Positions 10,680 to 21,187 are shown, numbered from the stretch's first letter. The stretch: DNA of 64,000 nt from Ctena decussata (GCA_963989385.1 OZ022509.1:73802667-73866666); one strand, 5' to 3'. The notes: a model not told the origin generated them from the sequence alone. Program-made: numbers and translations.

Positions 10680-11700
10680 CCCTATATGGCAAAAACCTTT
10701 AAAAGTCTTCTCCAGAACCAACTGACCAATGGCCATGCTACTTGGTATGTGGTATCGAGTACTTAAGTCCTAGATAACTACTACAAAATCTGTTCAAATG
10801 ATGACCTTGAGTTTTGTTCATGCATTCCAGGTCACATTACCAAGATGGCTGCCATGCCCATATATGGTAAAACCTTTAAAATTCTTCTTCTCCGGGAACC
10901 AATGGACTGATGGCCTTGAAACTTGGTACAAAGCATTGGGTACTCACTACCAAGATTGTTCAAATGATGACCTTGGGTTGACCTTGACCTTTTTTACGAC
11001 ACGGTCAAATGAGGGAAAATGCTAGAACATAAGATTCCATGGTAAATGTTGAAGATTTTGGCCGAAATGTACATGAAGATTCTGTGTACATGAGGTCGAG
11101 GTCATTCTTTGACCTTTCACCCTGGTCTCTCATATTTTAACGATTTCAAACATCTTCTCAAAAGCCGCTAGGCCATTTGTGACCAAATTTCATACAGAGT
11201 CTTCAAGGGCTAAGGAAACGAAAAAAAAATCAAACGGTCCATGTCACATGACCAACATGGTCGCAATGGAAAAATGTTTAAAAATTTTCTTCTCCAGAAC
11301 CAACTCACCAATGGCCTTGAAACTTGGTATGTGGCTTCTAGTACTCAAGTAATACCAGTATTGTTCAAATGATGACCATGGGTAGACCTTGACCTTTAAA
11401 GGACAAGAATGCATGAACATCAGTTTAAATGGTAAGTTTTGAAGACTTTGGCTTACAAATTGGTATATACAGTCATCTTAATGAGTACATAAAGATTTAT
11501 GAGTACAAAACGTAAAGGTCATTATTTGACCCTGGTTTCTCATATTTTGACAACTTCAAATCTCCTCAAAAGTCACTAGGCCAATTGAAACCAACTTTCA
11601 TATAGAGCCTCTGGGGCAGGAGCTGAGGGAAATAAAATTTGTTCAAAAGGTACAGATCACATGACCAACATGGCTGCCATGCCCATATATGGTATAAACC
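10680..11700. repeat. Degenerate tandem copies related to the 8.4-9.85 kb unit
   Basis: Recurrent blocks include CATATATGGTAAAACC, TCTTCTCCAGAACCAA, GGCCTTGAAACTTGG, CAAATGATGACC and GACCTTGACC. These match the unit inside 8418-9854 at lower identity and with more indels. At least three units are visible (starts near 10690, 10850 and 11270). There are no GCTCACCTGA termini here. Confidence 0.6.
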
Positions 11701-11769
11701 TATAAACATGTCATCAACGCAGTGGGTGCGTTCGTGTTTTAGCATGTGTGTGCATGATGTGCAGGCGTG

Positions 11770-11786
11770 CGTGTGTGCACACACGC

Positions 11787-11835
<49 letters not shown>
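11770..11835. repeat. (CA)n microsatellite
   Basis: An uninterrupted CA run of about 22 repeats occupies roughly 11790-11834 and is preceded by imperfect GTGTG/CACAC sequence. Overlapping frames on both strands are artefacts of the repeat. Confidence 0.95.
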
Positions 11836-12081
11836 TAAAAAAGCACACTGCGTACCCTTGGACGATCTGTAAAATATCATATTTACTCTGCTTTTGCATA
11901 GTGCTACAACCAGGGGAGTGATGTGCGAATGCTGTTTTGCATAAGGCTACCACTAGCTCTATGCTAAGGTGAGGTATGCATAGAGCTTCTAAAGGTATCA
12001 CTGTGTGAAGGGAACTTTATGCGGGTCTACAATTCGGTTTATTCCAGTGGACCATAATGCTTTGCGCGAACGTGACATCCG

Positions 12082-12330
12082 GTGGCTGACCGCCTGCATT
12101 CTCCCAAACTACTGGGTAAGAATAAGGGCGATTTCTGTTCCGTACCAGGCTGCTCAAACTCTCGGGAAAGATGTAAAAGGGTCGGAAAACAAGTTTCCTT
12201 TTACAAATTACCCTCAGACAAGAAGAGAAAGCAGCTGTGGTTGGACAGAATTCGACGCGACGTGGCGTTCGCCTTTCGGGATCAAGCCAACCCCAGTACG
12301 ACAAAAGTGAAAGTGTTCCGTTCCGGCCAT
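12082..12330 (+). pseudogene. THAP-type zinc-finger domain remnant
   Basis: The translation contains GDFCSVPGCSNSRERCKRV, then VSFYKLPSDKKRKQLWLDRI. This matches the N-terminal half of a THAP domain (C-x2-4-C start, FYKLP-like strand, W in the helix), a DNA-binding module of THAP proteins and some P-element-type transposases. A normal domain begins with Met a few residues before the first Cys. Here the aligned position, in front of GKNKGDF, is CTG (12109-12111) and no in-frame ATG lies upstream before a stop. The second pair (C-x2-H) is not recognisable in frame; the sequence continues as KVKVFRSGHP. It could be a decayed gene, a transposase fragment, or an exon whose neighbour lies beyond a splice site. 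Confidence 0.55.
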
Positions 12331-12740
12331 CCAAAACATCTACAGTCTGCTCAGAACATGTCGTTGGATGTTAGTTTTACTATTTCAGCAATTAAATACA
12401 CAAAAATATATAAAACGACCCCCCTAAATGCCTTGAAATTAGTTCGGCCTTTCACAATTTTCGGCCAGTTGGTTTTCGTACCTTGAGGTAACACATCTAC
12501 ATAAGGGGGCTGCCATTTTAGATTTGTCTGTTGATATCAGGAAAATAATTTCTGATTCTGAATTAACTTTTTTTTTAAATAAGCCTATTAATCCTAATAA
12601 GTGCTCTTGCTCTAATAAAGGCCACCTCCCTGTATGTCAGCTAAGACTATACAACTGTGTTTTCCATTAGTATTTTTAAGCCGAAAAAGTTTTACGAATT
12701 CCTGTTTGCTTCTGTGGAAGATGTAGCTCTCCCAAATGGA

Positions 12741-12835
12741 GTCTACTCTTTAAGGAAAGAATTTGCTCCTAGAGGAGCAAATTCTTTCCCGCAAGAGTTG
12801 GTCTCTATTGAGAATGGTGGCATAAAAGAAGGAAA
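12741..12835. repeat. Hairpin repeat (GAATTTGCTCC family), copy 1
   Basis: A 35-bp palindrome at 12755-12789 has GAAAGAATTTGCTCC on one arm and its complement on the other. It sits inside CTACTCTTTAAG / AGAATGGTGG flanks. Related copies lie at about 13190-13275 and 16150-16235. Probably a very small MITE. Confidence 0.6.
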
Positions 12836-13189
12836 ATAGTAGAAATGTTGCCTCTGATTCACTTTACTATTGTGTTTAGGAAATAGTTATTAGCTAGGCT
12901 GTAAACAACACCCGCTTTGGTAAAATGCAACGCCCTTTGGGCATTTAATAGAATTAATATGGTATTAATAATTTGACAAGACCAATAAATAGTTAAGGGT
13001 GAGTGGGATTTCAGAGAGGATAGTTCAGGTTACAGAAGACATTCAATTTTTTCTTTTATTTTCATTTATTTATTTAATTTTTGCCTACCGTATTAATCCT
13101 AATAAACGCCCCCTGTCCCTTTTCAGAAAATAATATATTTTGTTGCATGAAATTCTGTTTTCTTCTCTGTCTAAGGTAGCTCTTTGAAA

Positions 13190-13275
13190 TGGCTACTCTT
13201 AAATAAAAAGAATTTGTTCCTAGAGGAGCAAATTCTTCCTATTAAGAGTTAATCCTTACTAAAAAGGGAGGCAAA
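13190..13275. repeat. Hairpin repeat (GAATTTGCTCC family), copy 2
   Basis: The palindrome is at about 13208-13238, with AGAATTTGTTCC and AGGAGCAAATTCT arms. It is followed by AAGAGTTAATCC, resembling the right flank of copy 3. One arm differs by a substitution. Confidence 0.55.
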
Positions 13276-13439
13276 AAAGAGAGAAAAACAAAACAAAACA
13301 GAAAAACATAGAATTGCGTGGACGTGGACTTTTACGGCCATCCTGCATACGCCCGAGCATATTTCCCAGAAACAAGACTGTATTTTGTGAAAATCAGGAA
13401 TAATTTCCCTGTTTCCTCCATAAAACGGCATGAGAACAG

Positions 13440-13645
13440 CTAACTACTTGGGATGGGTGGATGACTTGCGATTTTATGTCCTTTTCAACAGTATTTCAGT
13501 CATATCAGGGCGATGGGACGATGATGATGAAAGGCTGTGTGCAATGGAACCCCGTTTATGTTAAGAAAGATTCTTGCCTCAAGTGGGGCTCGAACCCGGC
13601 CCGTTAGATCAGTAGGCCAGTGGTTAACCCACTGAGCTTCAACTT
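13440..13645 (-). mobile_element. tRNA-derived SINE (minus strand), uninterrupted copy
   Basis: On the minus strand a tRNA-like head (B-box-like GGGTTCGAGCCCC at about 13566-13578) is followed by a body ending CTGATATGACTGAAATACTG at about 13480-13502. It is the same family as the SINE split at 3894-4378 and shows what that copy looked like before interruption. No tail repeat or target duplication was established. Confidence 0.65.
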
Positions 13646-14118
13646 TGGTAAACGAATAGGGTGGCCTTGCTGCATTTTTTAAACACATAACAATGTCAAC
13701 CATGTGATCTGATTTTGGAAGCGCTCCCCAGCCAGTAAAGCAAACATACACAAATTTGTTGGTCTGTGGGAAAAATAGGTTATAACTTGCCGCTAATTCA
13801 GTCATATGAGCTAAGTTGGAGGTCGATTATGACTGCCTTTTAAATTTGTACAGTAACTAGAGTCAAGAAAGACCGTGATGATGGGTTTGATCTCTGACAT
13901 AAATATTTGCTCTTACTGTGAGAGCGCTAACAAATTCAGCACATTTACACATGTAAGATTTACATGAGACAGAAAAGAGACAAAGCAAGTAAAAGATCTA
14001 TTTTATTTGATATGCTGCTCATTCATACACAAAGCTGATATGATGATTCCAAATGCATATACATGTGTAATATATATTACCACAGACTTAGGCACTCAAA
14101 AGTTTTGCGGAAATAATA
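13646..14118. other. Intergenic, nothing recognised
   Basis: No coding frame with known similarity and no clear repeat was found between the SINE and the MITE. Confidence 0.4.
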
Positions 14119-14262
14119 GGAGCCGCGACACGAGAAAACCAACAAAGTGGTTGTGTGCCTAGCACAGACTCCGATCAGCCTGGGCATCCGCGGATGCCCA
14201 GGCTGAGCTGAGTCTGCGCTGGTCGCACAACTACATTATTGGTTTTCTCGTGTCCTGGTTCA
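14119..14262. mobile_element. Internally deleted TGAGCCGCGACA MITE (144 bp)
   Basis: The two terminal arms match the family (GAGCCGCGACACGAG left; CTCGTGTCCTGGTTCA right). The central ~95 bp present in the 238-bp copies are missing, leaving a hairpin centred on GGCATCCGCGGATGCC near 14186. Some arm substitutions show it is not recent. Confidence 0.85.
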
Positions 14263-14589
14263 TATGTGATCAAGAGGGCTTTACGAAAGAGTACAGTGCA
14301 TCTAAAAATGCCCTTCTATGGGCAAGCAGTGCAGAACCCAACCAGACTGCTCCTTAGAAGCAGTGTGATGATGGTCTACTCTGCTTCCCCAGGCCCTTTT
14401 GTCTGGAAGTTAGGGATAGGTATAACCATCGCCTTTGGTAACCATGACAAAAATTGCAGTCCTGAAATTTTGACATAGCAACAATCACCTAAACCTCTAA
14501 TACTCTTACACATGCCATTACAATGTCACTTTGATCAAGTTAGTGACTGTTACACATGGTAAGTTCAGACCTTGTTAACTATTTTTCTA

Positions 14590-15035
14590 AGGCTGTTTCA
14601 GAATGAAAAAGAGGCTGTTACAAAATGAAAAAGAGTCATAGTTCCAAAACTACATGGTCATCGTGGCTAAACAAACATGTTTAGCCACGTTGACCAGGTG
14701 GTTTTGGAACTAGGATTTTTTCGTTTAGTAACAACCCTTGTATATAAATGGTTAACCAGGGGTGAGTTGGTAAGGTTTTCTTTTCCTACACACATTTAAC
14801 TTTTTCTTTGCAACACATGTTTAAAGATATTTAACCCATTCACACCCCTGGTAAACTATGTTTTCAAGGACGTTACGAAATGAAAAACAGCTGTGATGAA
14901 ATGAAAAAGCGTCATAGTTACCAAAGGACCTGGTCATCAGGTCGATTTGTAACTATGACTTTTTTGTTTCGTAAGAGCTCTTTTTCGTTTCGTAACAACC
15001 CTTGTATATACATAGTTAAACAGGGGTGATTCATG
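14590..15035. repeat. Two tandem palindromic repeat units
   Basis: Unit 1 (about 14600-14740) is a hairpin whose core, AGTTCCAAAAC...GTTTTGGAACT, spans 14641-14711. Unit 2 (about 14870-15000) has arms with AAATGAAAAAGCGTCATAGT and a complementary ACTATGACTTTTTTGTTTCG. Each is followed by CCCTTGTATATA and an ACCAGGGGTGA or AACAGGGGTGA block. They look like a tandemly arranged MITE-like family with GTTACGAAA-type ends. Confidence 0.6.
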
Positions 15036-15729
15036 CCTAGCCCCAGTAGTGGACTCTCCCATCCTCGTATAATTAAAGAAAAGAGTCACTCGTTATTTTT
15101 TATTTTATTTCATCAGTTTTACAGATATATTTGCATCTTTTGACCAAACATTTTGTATGCCGTGATCAGAAGCCTCATTACATGTATTTGGCATCTGATC
15201 TGAGTCAGCAAAGTTTGCCTATGTACAAGTTATGAGGCCCTAGGTATAACTGGGTTAACATGGATTTGGTAAGAACCTGTAAAAGTTAGCATTATAAAAT
15301 AAATATTCTTCCAACTGTGCATTTGATAAATTATCAGTCAGAACTTTGGACTCTGAATTAGTCAATTAATATGACCTGTAGTTGACCATCCCAGAAAGTT
15401 CGACACGAATATCTGTTTAGCCTTTTTTTTTCGGATAAGTCCTGTAAAATCCCATATGATCTGCACAGTTTTTTTCAATTCATCTGCCTTCAATGCCGCA
15501 ACATCATTAAAAGAACTCAGTCTTTTTTTTGTAGATAATAATACTCTTGGTTCTTTGGAGCCTCAGGTCGACAGATTACTCTCTTAGGTGGCATAGTGGG
15601 ATCATTTATGGAACACCTGAAAATAATTCAAATTTTTATCAGATTGCAGAATGCTAAGGACAATATGACATCATGGAAAAAGAGCAGTTACTGCATAGCA
15701 AAGGACAAAGGTTCAGAGGAGACTGTATA
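15036..15729. other. Intergenic, nothing recognised
   Basis: This stretch contains only short frames without similarity. A pre-MITE frame at 15596-15811 runs into the MITE at 15730 and is not a credible gene. Confidence 0.4.
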
Positions 15730-15967
15730 TGAGCCGCGACACGACAAAACCAACAATGTGGTTGTGCGCCCAGCGCAGACTCAGATCAGCCTGGGCATCC
15801 GCCCAGTCTGATCAGAGTCTTCGCTGTCCGCATGGAGGTAGCTTAGACCCTTAGCTAACCTTTAAGCGCTTAGCGAAGAGTCTGATCAGACTGGGTGGAT
15901 GACCAAGCTGATCTGAGTCTGCGCTGGGCGCACAACCACATTGTTGGTTTTGTCATGTCGTGGCTCA
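15730..15967. mobile_element. TGAGCCGCGACA palindromic MITE, full copy (238 bp)
   Basis: Termini are TGAGCCGCGACACGACAAAA and its complement; TA flanks both ends (15728-15729 and 15968-15969). The whole element folds back, with GATCAGCCTGGGCATCCGCC on one arm and the complement on the other and CATGGAGGTAGCTTAG near the centre. TA target and no coding capacity suggest Tc1/mariner-type mobilisation in trans (inference). Confidence 0.9.
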
Positions 15968-16149
15968 TATTAAATAGTAAAGAAAGGCAGTCCATAGCCA
16001 CTCTCAGGGTTGCCACTTATCCTCGGCTTCAAAATTCCCTCACTCTTAAGTCTTCTCTAATTTTACCCTGACATTTTACACTTTTCCATACCCTTTTTTA
16101 TGGCTTGCAAGTTAATTTTACAGTGCTAATTGTATCTCAATGAATATTG

Positions 16150-16235
16150 GGGGTTACTCTTAAAGGAAAGAATTTGCACCCTAAGGGAGCAAATTCTTTC
16201 CATTAACAGTAGCCCCTAATAAGGGAGATGTGCCT
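16150..16235. repeat. Hairpin repeat (GAATTTGCTCC family), copy 3
   Basis: GGGGTTACTCTTAAAGGAAAG leads into a palindrome at 16164-16201 (GGAAAGAATTTGC and GCAAATTCTTTCC), and AACAGTAGCCCCTAATAAGG follows. The outer GGGGTTACTCTTAA and its inverse extend the inverted repeat beyond the core. Confidence 0.65.
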
Positions 16236-17554
16236 AAACTACATTCCTAGAAAGTACATCTTTTCCCTGTTAACAGAATAAGTATAATTTATGGAGACTG
16301 CCATATATAGGCATTAATTTTCAAGATCCCTGACTTTTCAAGTACTTTCCTATAAATCTCCCTGACCAACCACAAAATTCCATGACTTTTCCTGACCTGG
16401 AAAAAAATTTCCAGATGTTTTTCCCTTAAAAAGGCCACCCTGACTCTGAAAGGGTGGTGGCCAAGTTGGCAGGTGTGTTACCCAGCTCAGTGTTAGAGGC
16501 TGACATATTTGAGGTCGCGGGAAAGCAAAGAGAGATGAGACTGTGATCATGATAGTGGGATAATTTTCATGGACTTTCCTATTTTTAAGCTTGAAAATTG
16601 TTCATAATTTTTTTCAGAGTACAATAAATATGGGATGTCACATCACTGATCATTTCGAAAGATATTAATAGTTAGTTCCATAATTTTACCATTTTTGAGC
16701 CTTGGCTGGACAGGGTGAAACTATGAGGTGAATTTGATACTGTCATAAATCTATAGCTTCGGACATTTGTGTTAAGCAGCTAAATACAGCTTTATTTACC
16801 ACATGTTATTCACACAAGTCTTTTATCAAGGCAATCAGGCAAAACGACTAAGTTATTTCATTTTATAAGAGATAACTTTTTTTTCTTGTTTCCCAAACAT
16901 TTGATGTAAACAAGAAAATAATCCAAATAATCCAAGAGTAGTTCATCAGTATTAAATTTTGAGCCACATTTTATAAGTGAAAGAGCTGTAATAAAAAAAA
17001 AGCTGTATCCACCGAAAAAAAGCTGGAAGTACTGAAGAGTATATGTAAGAAGAAAAAAATCAAGAACAAAATTATAGTACACAAACTGAAAAAAAAGTGT
17101 ATTGCTGTTTACCAACCTAGAAACTTTATACAAAGTCAGTATGTGGTTGGCTGGGGTGGAGGTAAATTTAATCCAGGTTTTATCAAAACTGGCATAAAAT
17201 GAAATGGGAGGGGGGTGTAAATTTCATGTATGTTTTATCAAAACAGAATAAAAAATTGGGGTCAGGTCCAAAATAAGGTGTCAGTTTATAAACTGCAAAC
17301 CAACAATTTTTTTACAGTTGTCTGTATACTTACTACACTGTCAAATGGTGCCATGCTGTATAGCTGATTCTTGCCACATTACGACTTGTTCTGTTCACAT
17401 ACTGAACTGCGACTAACCACCTGGCAAAGAGAAAGAAAAGTACAGACTCATTTTCTTCTGTTCAGGCGTGCACTGTACTAAAATAACTGCCCAAATAGGC
17501 AACTTAAGCATGTATGGTTATGATTGGTTGGATCTGTTTTGCTTAATGGCTCAG
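16236..17554. other. AT-rich intergenic DNA, nothing recognised
   Basis: No domain-bearing frame was seen. The 91-codon minus-strand frame at 16858-17133 is rich in Phe, Leu and Tyr from poly-A/T sequence and is unlikely to be a gene. Confidence 0.4.
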
Positions 17555-17759
17555 AATTATTCGATGTCCTTATAACAACGAGGAAGTGAATGAATTAGTC
17601 AGCCAAAAGGATCTTTTCAGATTTAATTAGGCCAAATTTCGTTTGTAAACAAATCAAAATTCATTCTGTTCAATATACGAGCATTTAAGTAGTATTGACT
17701 AAAGCAGAGAATATTCAGTTATACAAATGTATAAGGAGTAAATATTCATAAACCGCCAA
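17555..17759 (-). repeat. Split direct repeat B2 (205 bp, right end of element)
   Basis: It begins AATTATTCGATGTCC and ends AAACCGCCAA on the plus strand, and matches 18246-18450 with no difference that I found. It forms the outer end of the retrotransposon. Confidence 0.9.
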
Positions 17760-17950
17760 CTATAGCAATACAATTACAACACAACTAACTTATTCAAATA
17801 AATTGACCACCTTGAACATAACAAATTACTGCTATCTATCCACAATTCAAGTTAACATTACTACTACAGTATTTAAACATATATACAATCTATGAAATAA
17901 TAAAATTATAAAATAAAGAATAGAATAACTGAAATAAGTGGTGGGAGGGC
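17760..17950. other. 191-bp spacer between split repeats A2 and B2
   Basis: AT-rich and without similarity to the element's interior that I can see. In described Ngaro/PAT elements the A2 and B2 repeats are usually adjacent, so this spacer is either a family trait or an insertion. Confidence 0.6.
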
Positions 17951-18245
17951 GGGTTTTTGTTAACACATCCTCTCTTGACGGTGGTCACACAAGCTGTGCC
18001 GAAATCATGCAATTTTAGCGCAACTCACTCGACTGAATGCATTTGACCAATCAGAGAGTTGTTATCATGGTAATTCTCATAACAAAATCATTGACCAGAA
18101 AAAGTAGAATAGAACAGAATATAGGTAATGAGACATACCGAAGATTATTTCAGATGAACTAAATTAACGTATCGAATATAAATTAAGAGATTATATAATT
18201 CCTTTCTCATAATTAATCATTTTAATAGCTTTATTAAAATTTGTC
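17951..18245 (-). repeat. Split direct repeat A2 (295 bp)
   Basis: It starts GGGTTTTTGTTAACACATCC and ends TTAAAATTTGTC on the plus strand, and appears identical to 24404-24698. It abuts repeat B1 at 18246 with no gap. Confidence 0.9.
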
Positions 18246-18450
18246 AATTATTCGATGTCCTTATAACAACGAGGAAGTGAATGAATTAGTCAGCCAAAAG
18301 GATCTTTTCAGATTTAATTAGGCCAAATTTCGTTTGTAAACAAATCAAAATTCATTCTGTTCAATATACGAGCATTTAAGTAGTATTGACTAAAGCAGAG
18401 AATATTCAGTTATACAAATGTATAAGGAGTAAATATTCATAAACCGCCAA
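18246..18450 (-). repeat. Split direct repeat B1 (205 bp)
   Basis: Same sequence as 17555-17759. It directly joins A2 on one side and the AT-rich 3' untranslated part of the element on the other (about 18451-19003, ending before the hydrolase ORF). Confidence 0.9.
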
Positions 18451-19003
18451 TCCGAAGGCCAAAAAACAATAAATAAATAAACAAATAATAAAATAAATAA
18501 ATATATGAATAAAATAAGCATTAGAAATAAATATAATAACTATTATAAAAAATAACAAATAGAAATTAACATATAATAGAATAACATTGAAAGCAAAGCA
18601 ATGGAAGTGAAATCTCTCTGATCTACATGCAAATATAATTATAAGATCCTTACTAAATCAAGCAGAGCATTCACAACAGCAGTAGTAATTAAATACTAAC
18701 AAAGAATGACAACATTCAACAAAAATTCAAATTAAAATCATGGCCAGTCATCATATAGATATAATATGCACAGAAACACCCATGATCATGGATATCTCTG
18801 ACCATAAATACTAAATCCTAGAAATGAAAAGAAGGTATGAAGTATAAGGTGAATGACCACAATAGTGATTTGAAATCAATAAGTAGTAAATTCTACTCAC
18901 AGTCTCTTCAACTTTTACCTCAGAATTCTTATAAAGTTATCTCATCTCTGAAATATACATATATATATACAGAACACGAAGGCTAGAAATAAACGTTCGT
19001 CGC
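18451..19003 (-). other. 3' untranslated segment of the Ngaro-type element
   Basis: AT-rich, with AAATAAATAAAC-type runs near 18465-18520 and no coding frame. It lies between the hydrolase ORF and repeat B1. Confidence 0.55.
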
Positions 19004-19564
19004 CTAATCTATAGTGGAAATCACTCTGAGAAAGAAATATCTTAGCCGTCTTTTACCTTCAGTATTAAGATGAAGACCCAGATCATTTTTGGCGAATAAG
19101 TATCTTCTATATGTCCCAAATTTTGAGACAGCCTTCCAGGATTCAACAAAATGAAAACCTAGATCTGAACTCAAATGTATGCGTAAAGAATTGTTAACTT
19201 TTTTTATCATTTTATCTGTTTCCAAGTGATCACATGGTCTGGGAAGTATAGAAGATACTATAATTCGAATCCAAGATTTTATCTTTTTGATTCTACCAAT
19301 TAGATTGCCATAATCAGATAATATTGACTCATAAGAGTTTCTATTTGCAATGTTATTAGTACCAACATGTACAATGATATAATCAAATTTAATTAAATTT
19401 ACGTGTCCTTTGTCAATGTGTTGAGTTAGTGTAGAAATAGTGGCACCAGGAAATGATTTAATAACAACACCATCTATAGAAGGCAAATCTTTGACAATGG
19501 AATCTCCCAGAATTATTACTCGTCTATTTTCTGTAAACAACATAAAAAGAGAAACAATAAACAT
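19004..19564 (-). CDS. SGNH-hydrolase-like protein of the Ngaro-type element
   Basis: The 186-codon frame has an SGNH/GDSL fold signature: block I ILGDSI with the nucleophile at Ser22, block III VHVGTNN (67-71 region) and a C-terminal DLGLHLNTEG with His165. The usual catalytic spacing is D-x-x-H; here Asp161 is four residues before His165 and Leu holds the expected place, so activity is uncertain. SGNH hydrolases act on ester bonds, and their role in Ngaro elements is not known. The ATG at 19564 gives a hydrophobic 10-residue start. However, the minus strand reads TCTTTTTATGTTGTTTACAG just before Glu12, a strong acceptor-like tract ending at 19531, so residues 1-11 may be intronic. It is intact as an open frame. 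Confidence 0.8.
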   Translation of the reverse strand: MFIVSLFMLFTENRRVIILGDSIVKDLPSIDGVVIKSFPGATISTLTQHIDKGHVNLIKFDYIIVHVGTNNIANRNSYESILSDYGNLIGRIKKIKSWIRIIVSSILPRPCDHLETDKMIKKVNNSLRIHLSSDLGFHFVESWKAVSKFGTYRRYLFAKNDLGLHLNTEGKRRLRYFFLRVISTID

Positions 19565-19609
19565 AAAGTTAAATGTTATAAATAGTACATTCTAAAAATT
19601 AATCTCCTC

Positions 19610-19965
19610 AAATAATCCAATGAATGTACTACATTTCATTGCGATTAATATCCTCACAACTTCAGGTCAAGGAATTCTGAAAGAGATCAATTTAGAAATA
19701 TGACACATTTATGTTTCTCTGTAGTTAAAGAAACCCAACGAATGAGCTACATTTCATTGCAGTTTCAATCTTCACTTGATCTAGTCTAAGATAACCTGTA
19801 GAGAAACATAAAACTCATGAAATAAGAAAATATCAAACACAATACAAATTAATACAAACTTACGGAGTCTCCTCTTCAATTCTTAGTGAATATGATGATA
19901 TAAGAGTACCCAATGTATGAACAACATTACATTGCGGTAACCAGCCTCACGTGTCTTGTCGAGGA
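19610..19965 (-). repeat. Three related segments between hydrolase and recombinase ORFs
   Basis: The motifs CCAATGAATGTACTACATTT (about 19618), CCAACGAATGAGCTACATTT (about 19735) and CCAATGTATGAACAACATTA (about 19910) begin three similar segments, each followed by an ATTGCGGT-like core. On the minus strand, acceptor-like tracts (TTTCTCTACAG at about 19797-19807, CTTTAACTACAG at about 19720-19731) and a GTAAGT donor-like site (19858-19863) are interspersed. This may be a set of duplicated small exons or untranslated repeats; splicing is an inference. Confidence 0.45.
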
Positions 19966-20169
19966 TACTAGAAAAGAAGAGGAAAGAACTACAAAAGTAC
20001 AACAAACAAGTACATATGTATACATGATATAAAGAACCATTTTACTAATAGTACCTGGCACTTTTACAGTGTCTCTGAGCACTATACCACAGTTCACTTG
20101 AAACATTTCAAAGTATGACACTTCAAGTTTAAGTACTGTTGCAATACAAATGAAGAGAGAGATCAGTGT

Positions 20170-21187
20170 CTAAGACAAGAATTTGACTGAAGATTTTTTA
20201 ACAAAACTTCCCATGTCTTTGGCTACTTTAATTTTGTCATCCAAAGAAAATGATAAATACTTTTTATAGGCATCAGACTTCCAATCACCCATTAATTGGA
20301 TTTTATCCGCAGGTACCTTAGCTTTGAATAATAAAGTAGCCCCTCCTCTCCTAAAGGAATGAGTTGAATATTTTGTTGCATCTAAACCAATATTCTGTAT
20401 ACAATATTTCAATTTAGACTGATAAAGATTGTAAGTAATGATCTTTCCAGTATGCAATATAAAAAGTGGAGATTCTAGATTAGCAGGAATAATCTTACAC
20501 ATTAATCGATATGCATGTACAGGACACAAAATACTACCTTTCATTTGAACTAAAGGAATTTGCAAAATTCTCTCCCCTTTCTGAATAGTTTTTGTCCATT
20601 TCATTGAAACAATTAAATGATCTCCACAATCTTCAATATCTTTTCTCAATAAAAACTTTTTCTCAGTCAAATCCTTCAGTACGGTTGGAACTAAATTAGA
20701 TTTCCTAGCTAATAAAAAGAAAGCAAACAGGAAAAGACACCAGTAAGCAATATTGTTTTTCTCAGAAAAATTCAAGAAATCAGCAATGTTAATTAAAATG
20801 TCAGGAGTTATTGGTTCAGCTTGATGAACACAGTAAGATTTCAATTTCGCAATTCCTTTCAAAGAAAGATTTAGAATAAATTTGTTGATTTGTTCTGTAG
20901 GATAACCAAGTAAAAGATGCATACATTTCACTCCATTAATATAATTTCTAATAGAGTCAACAGATTTAAACGACCTACTTAAAAACTGTGCAAATAATTG
21001 TAAGTCTTTTGTTGAAGCAGGTAAGCTGACTAAATTAAAATGGAAACAAAATAGTAAATAAGATTCCCACTGTAGTTTCAAATTTTTCCTGGTACCTTCT
21101 GCATATGCAGCCTTATTCGAGCGGTCTAGATCCTTCTCCAAATTATGTAACTGATGATCTGAAAAATAGATAATTACCAGTCACTAA
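20170..21187 (-). CDS. Tyrosine recombinase (YR) of the Ngaro-type element
   Basis: The frame is open from about 21187 to 20170, and no ATG marks the start (TTG at 21141). The tyrosine-recombinase catalytic set is visible counting from 21141: Arg146 (ARKSNL), His261 and Arg264 (HSFRRGG), Trp287 (GDW, at the His/Trp site), and a Tyr in AYKKYL (Tyr292 or Tyr295). In DIRS/Ngaro elements this enzyme integrates a circular DNA intermediate without target duplication. The frame slightly overlaps the end of the RT/RNase H frame (stop at 21174) and is offset from it, so expression needs reinitiation, frameshifting or splicing. No internal lesion was seen. Confidence 0.88.

Noticed and set aside
11566..12001. 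Long frames on both strands across the CA repeat
   Set aside because: They are dipeptide runs created by the microsatellite.
20170..21187. A phage-type or bacterial integrase gene implying horizontal transfer
   Set aside because: The gene lies with RT, RNase H and split repeats; it is the recombinase of a eukaryotic retroelement.
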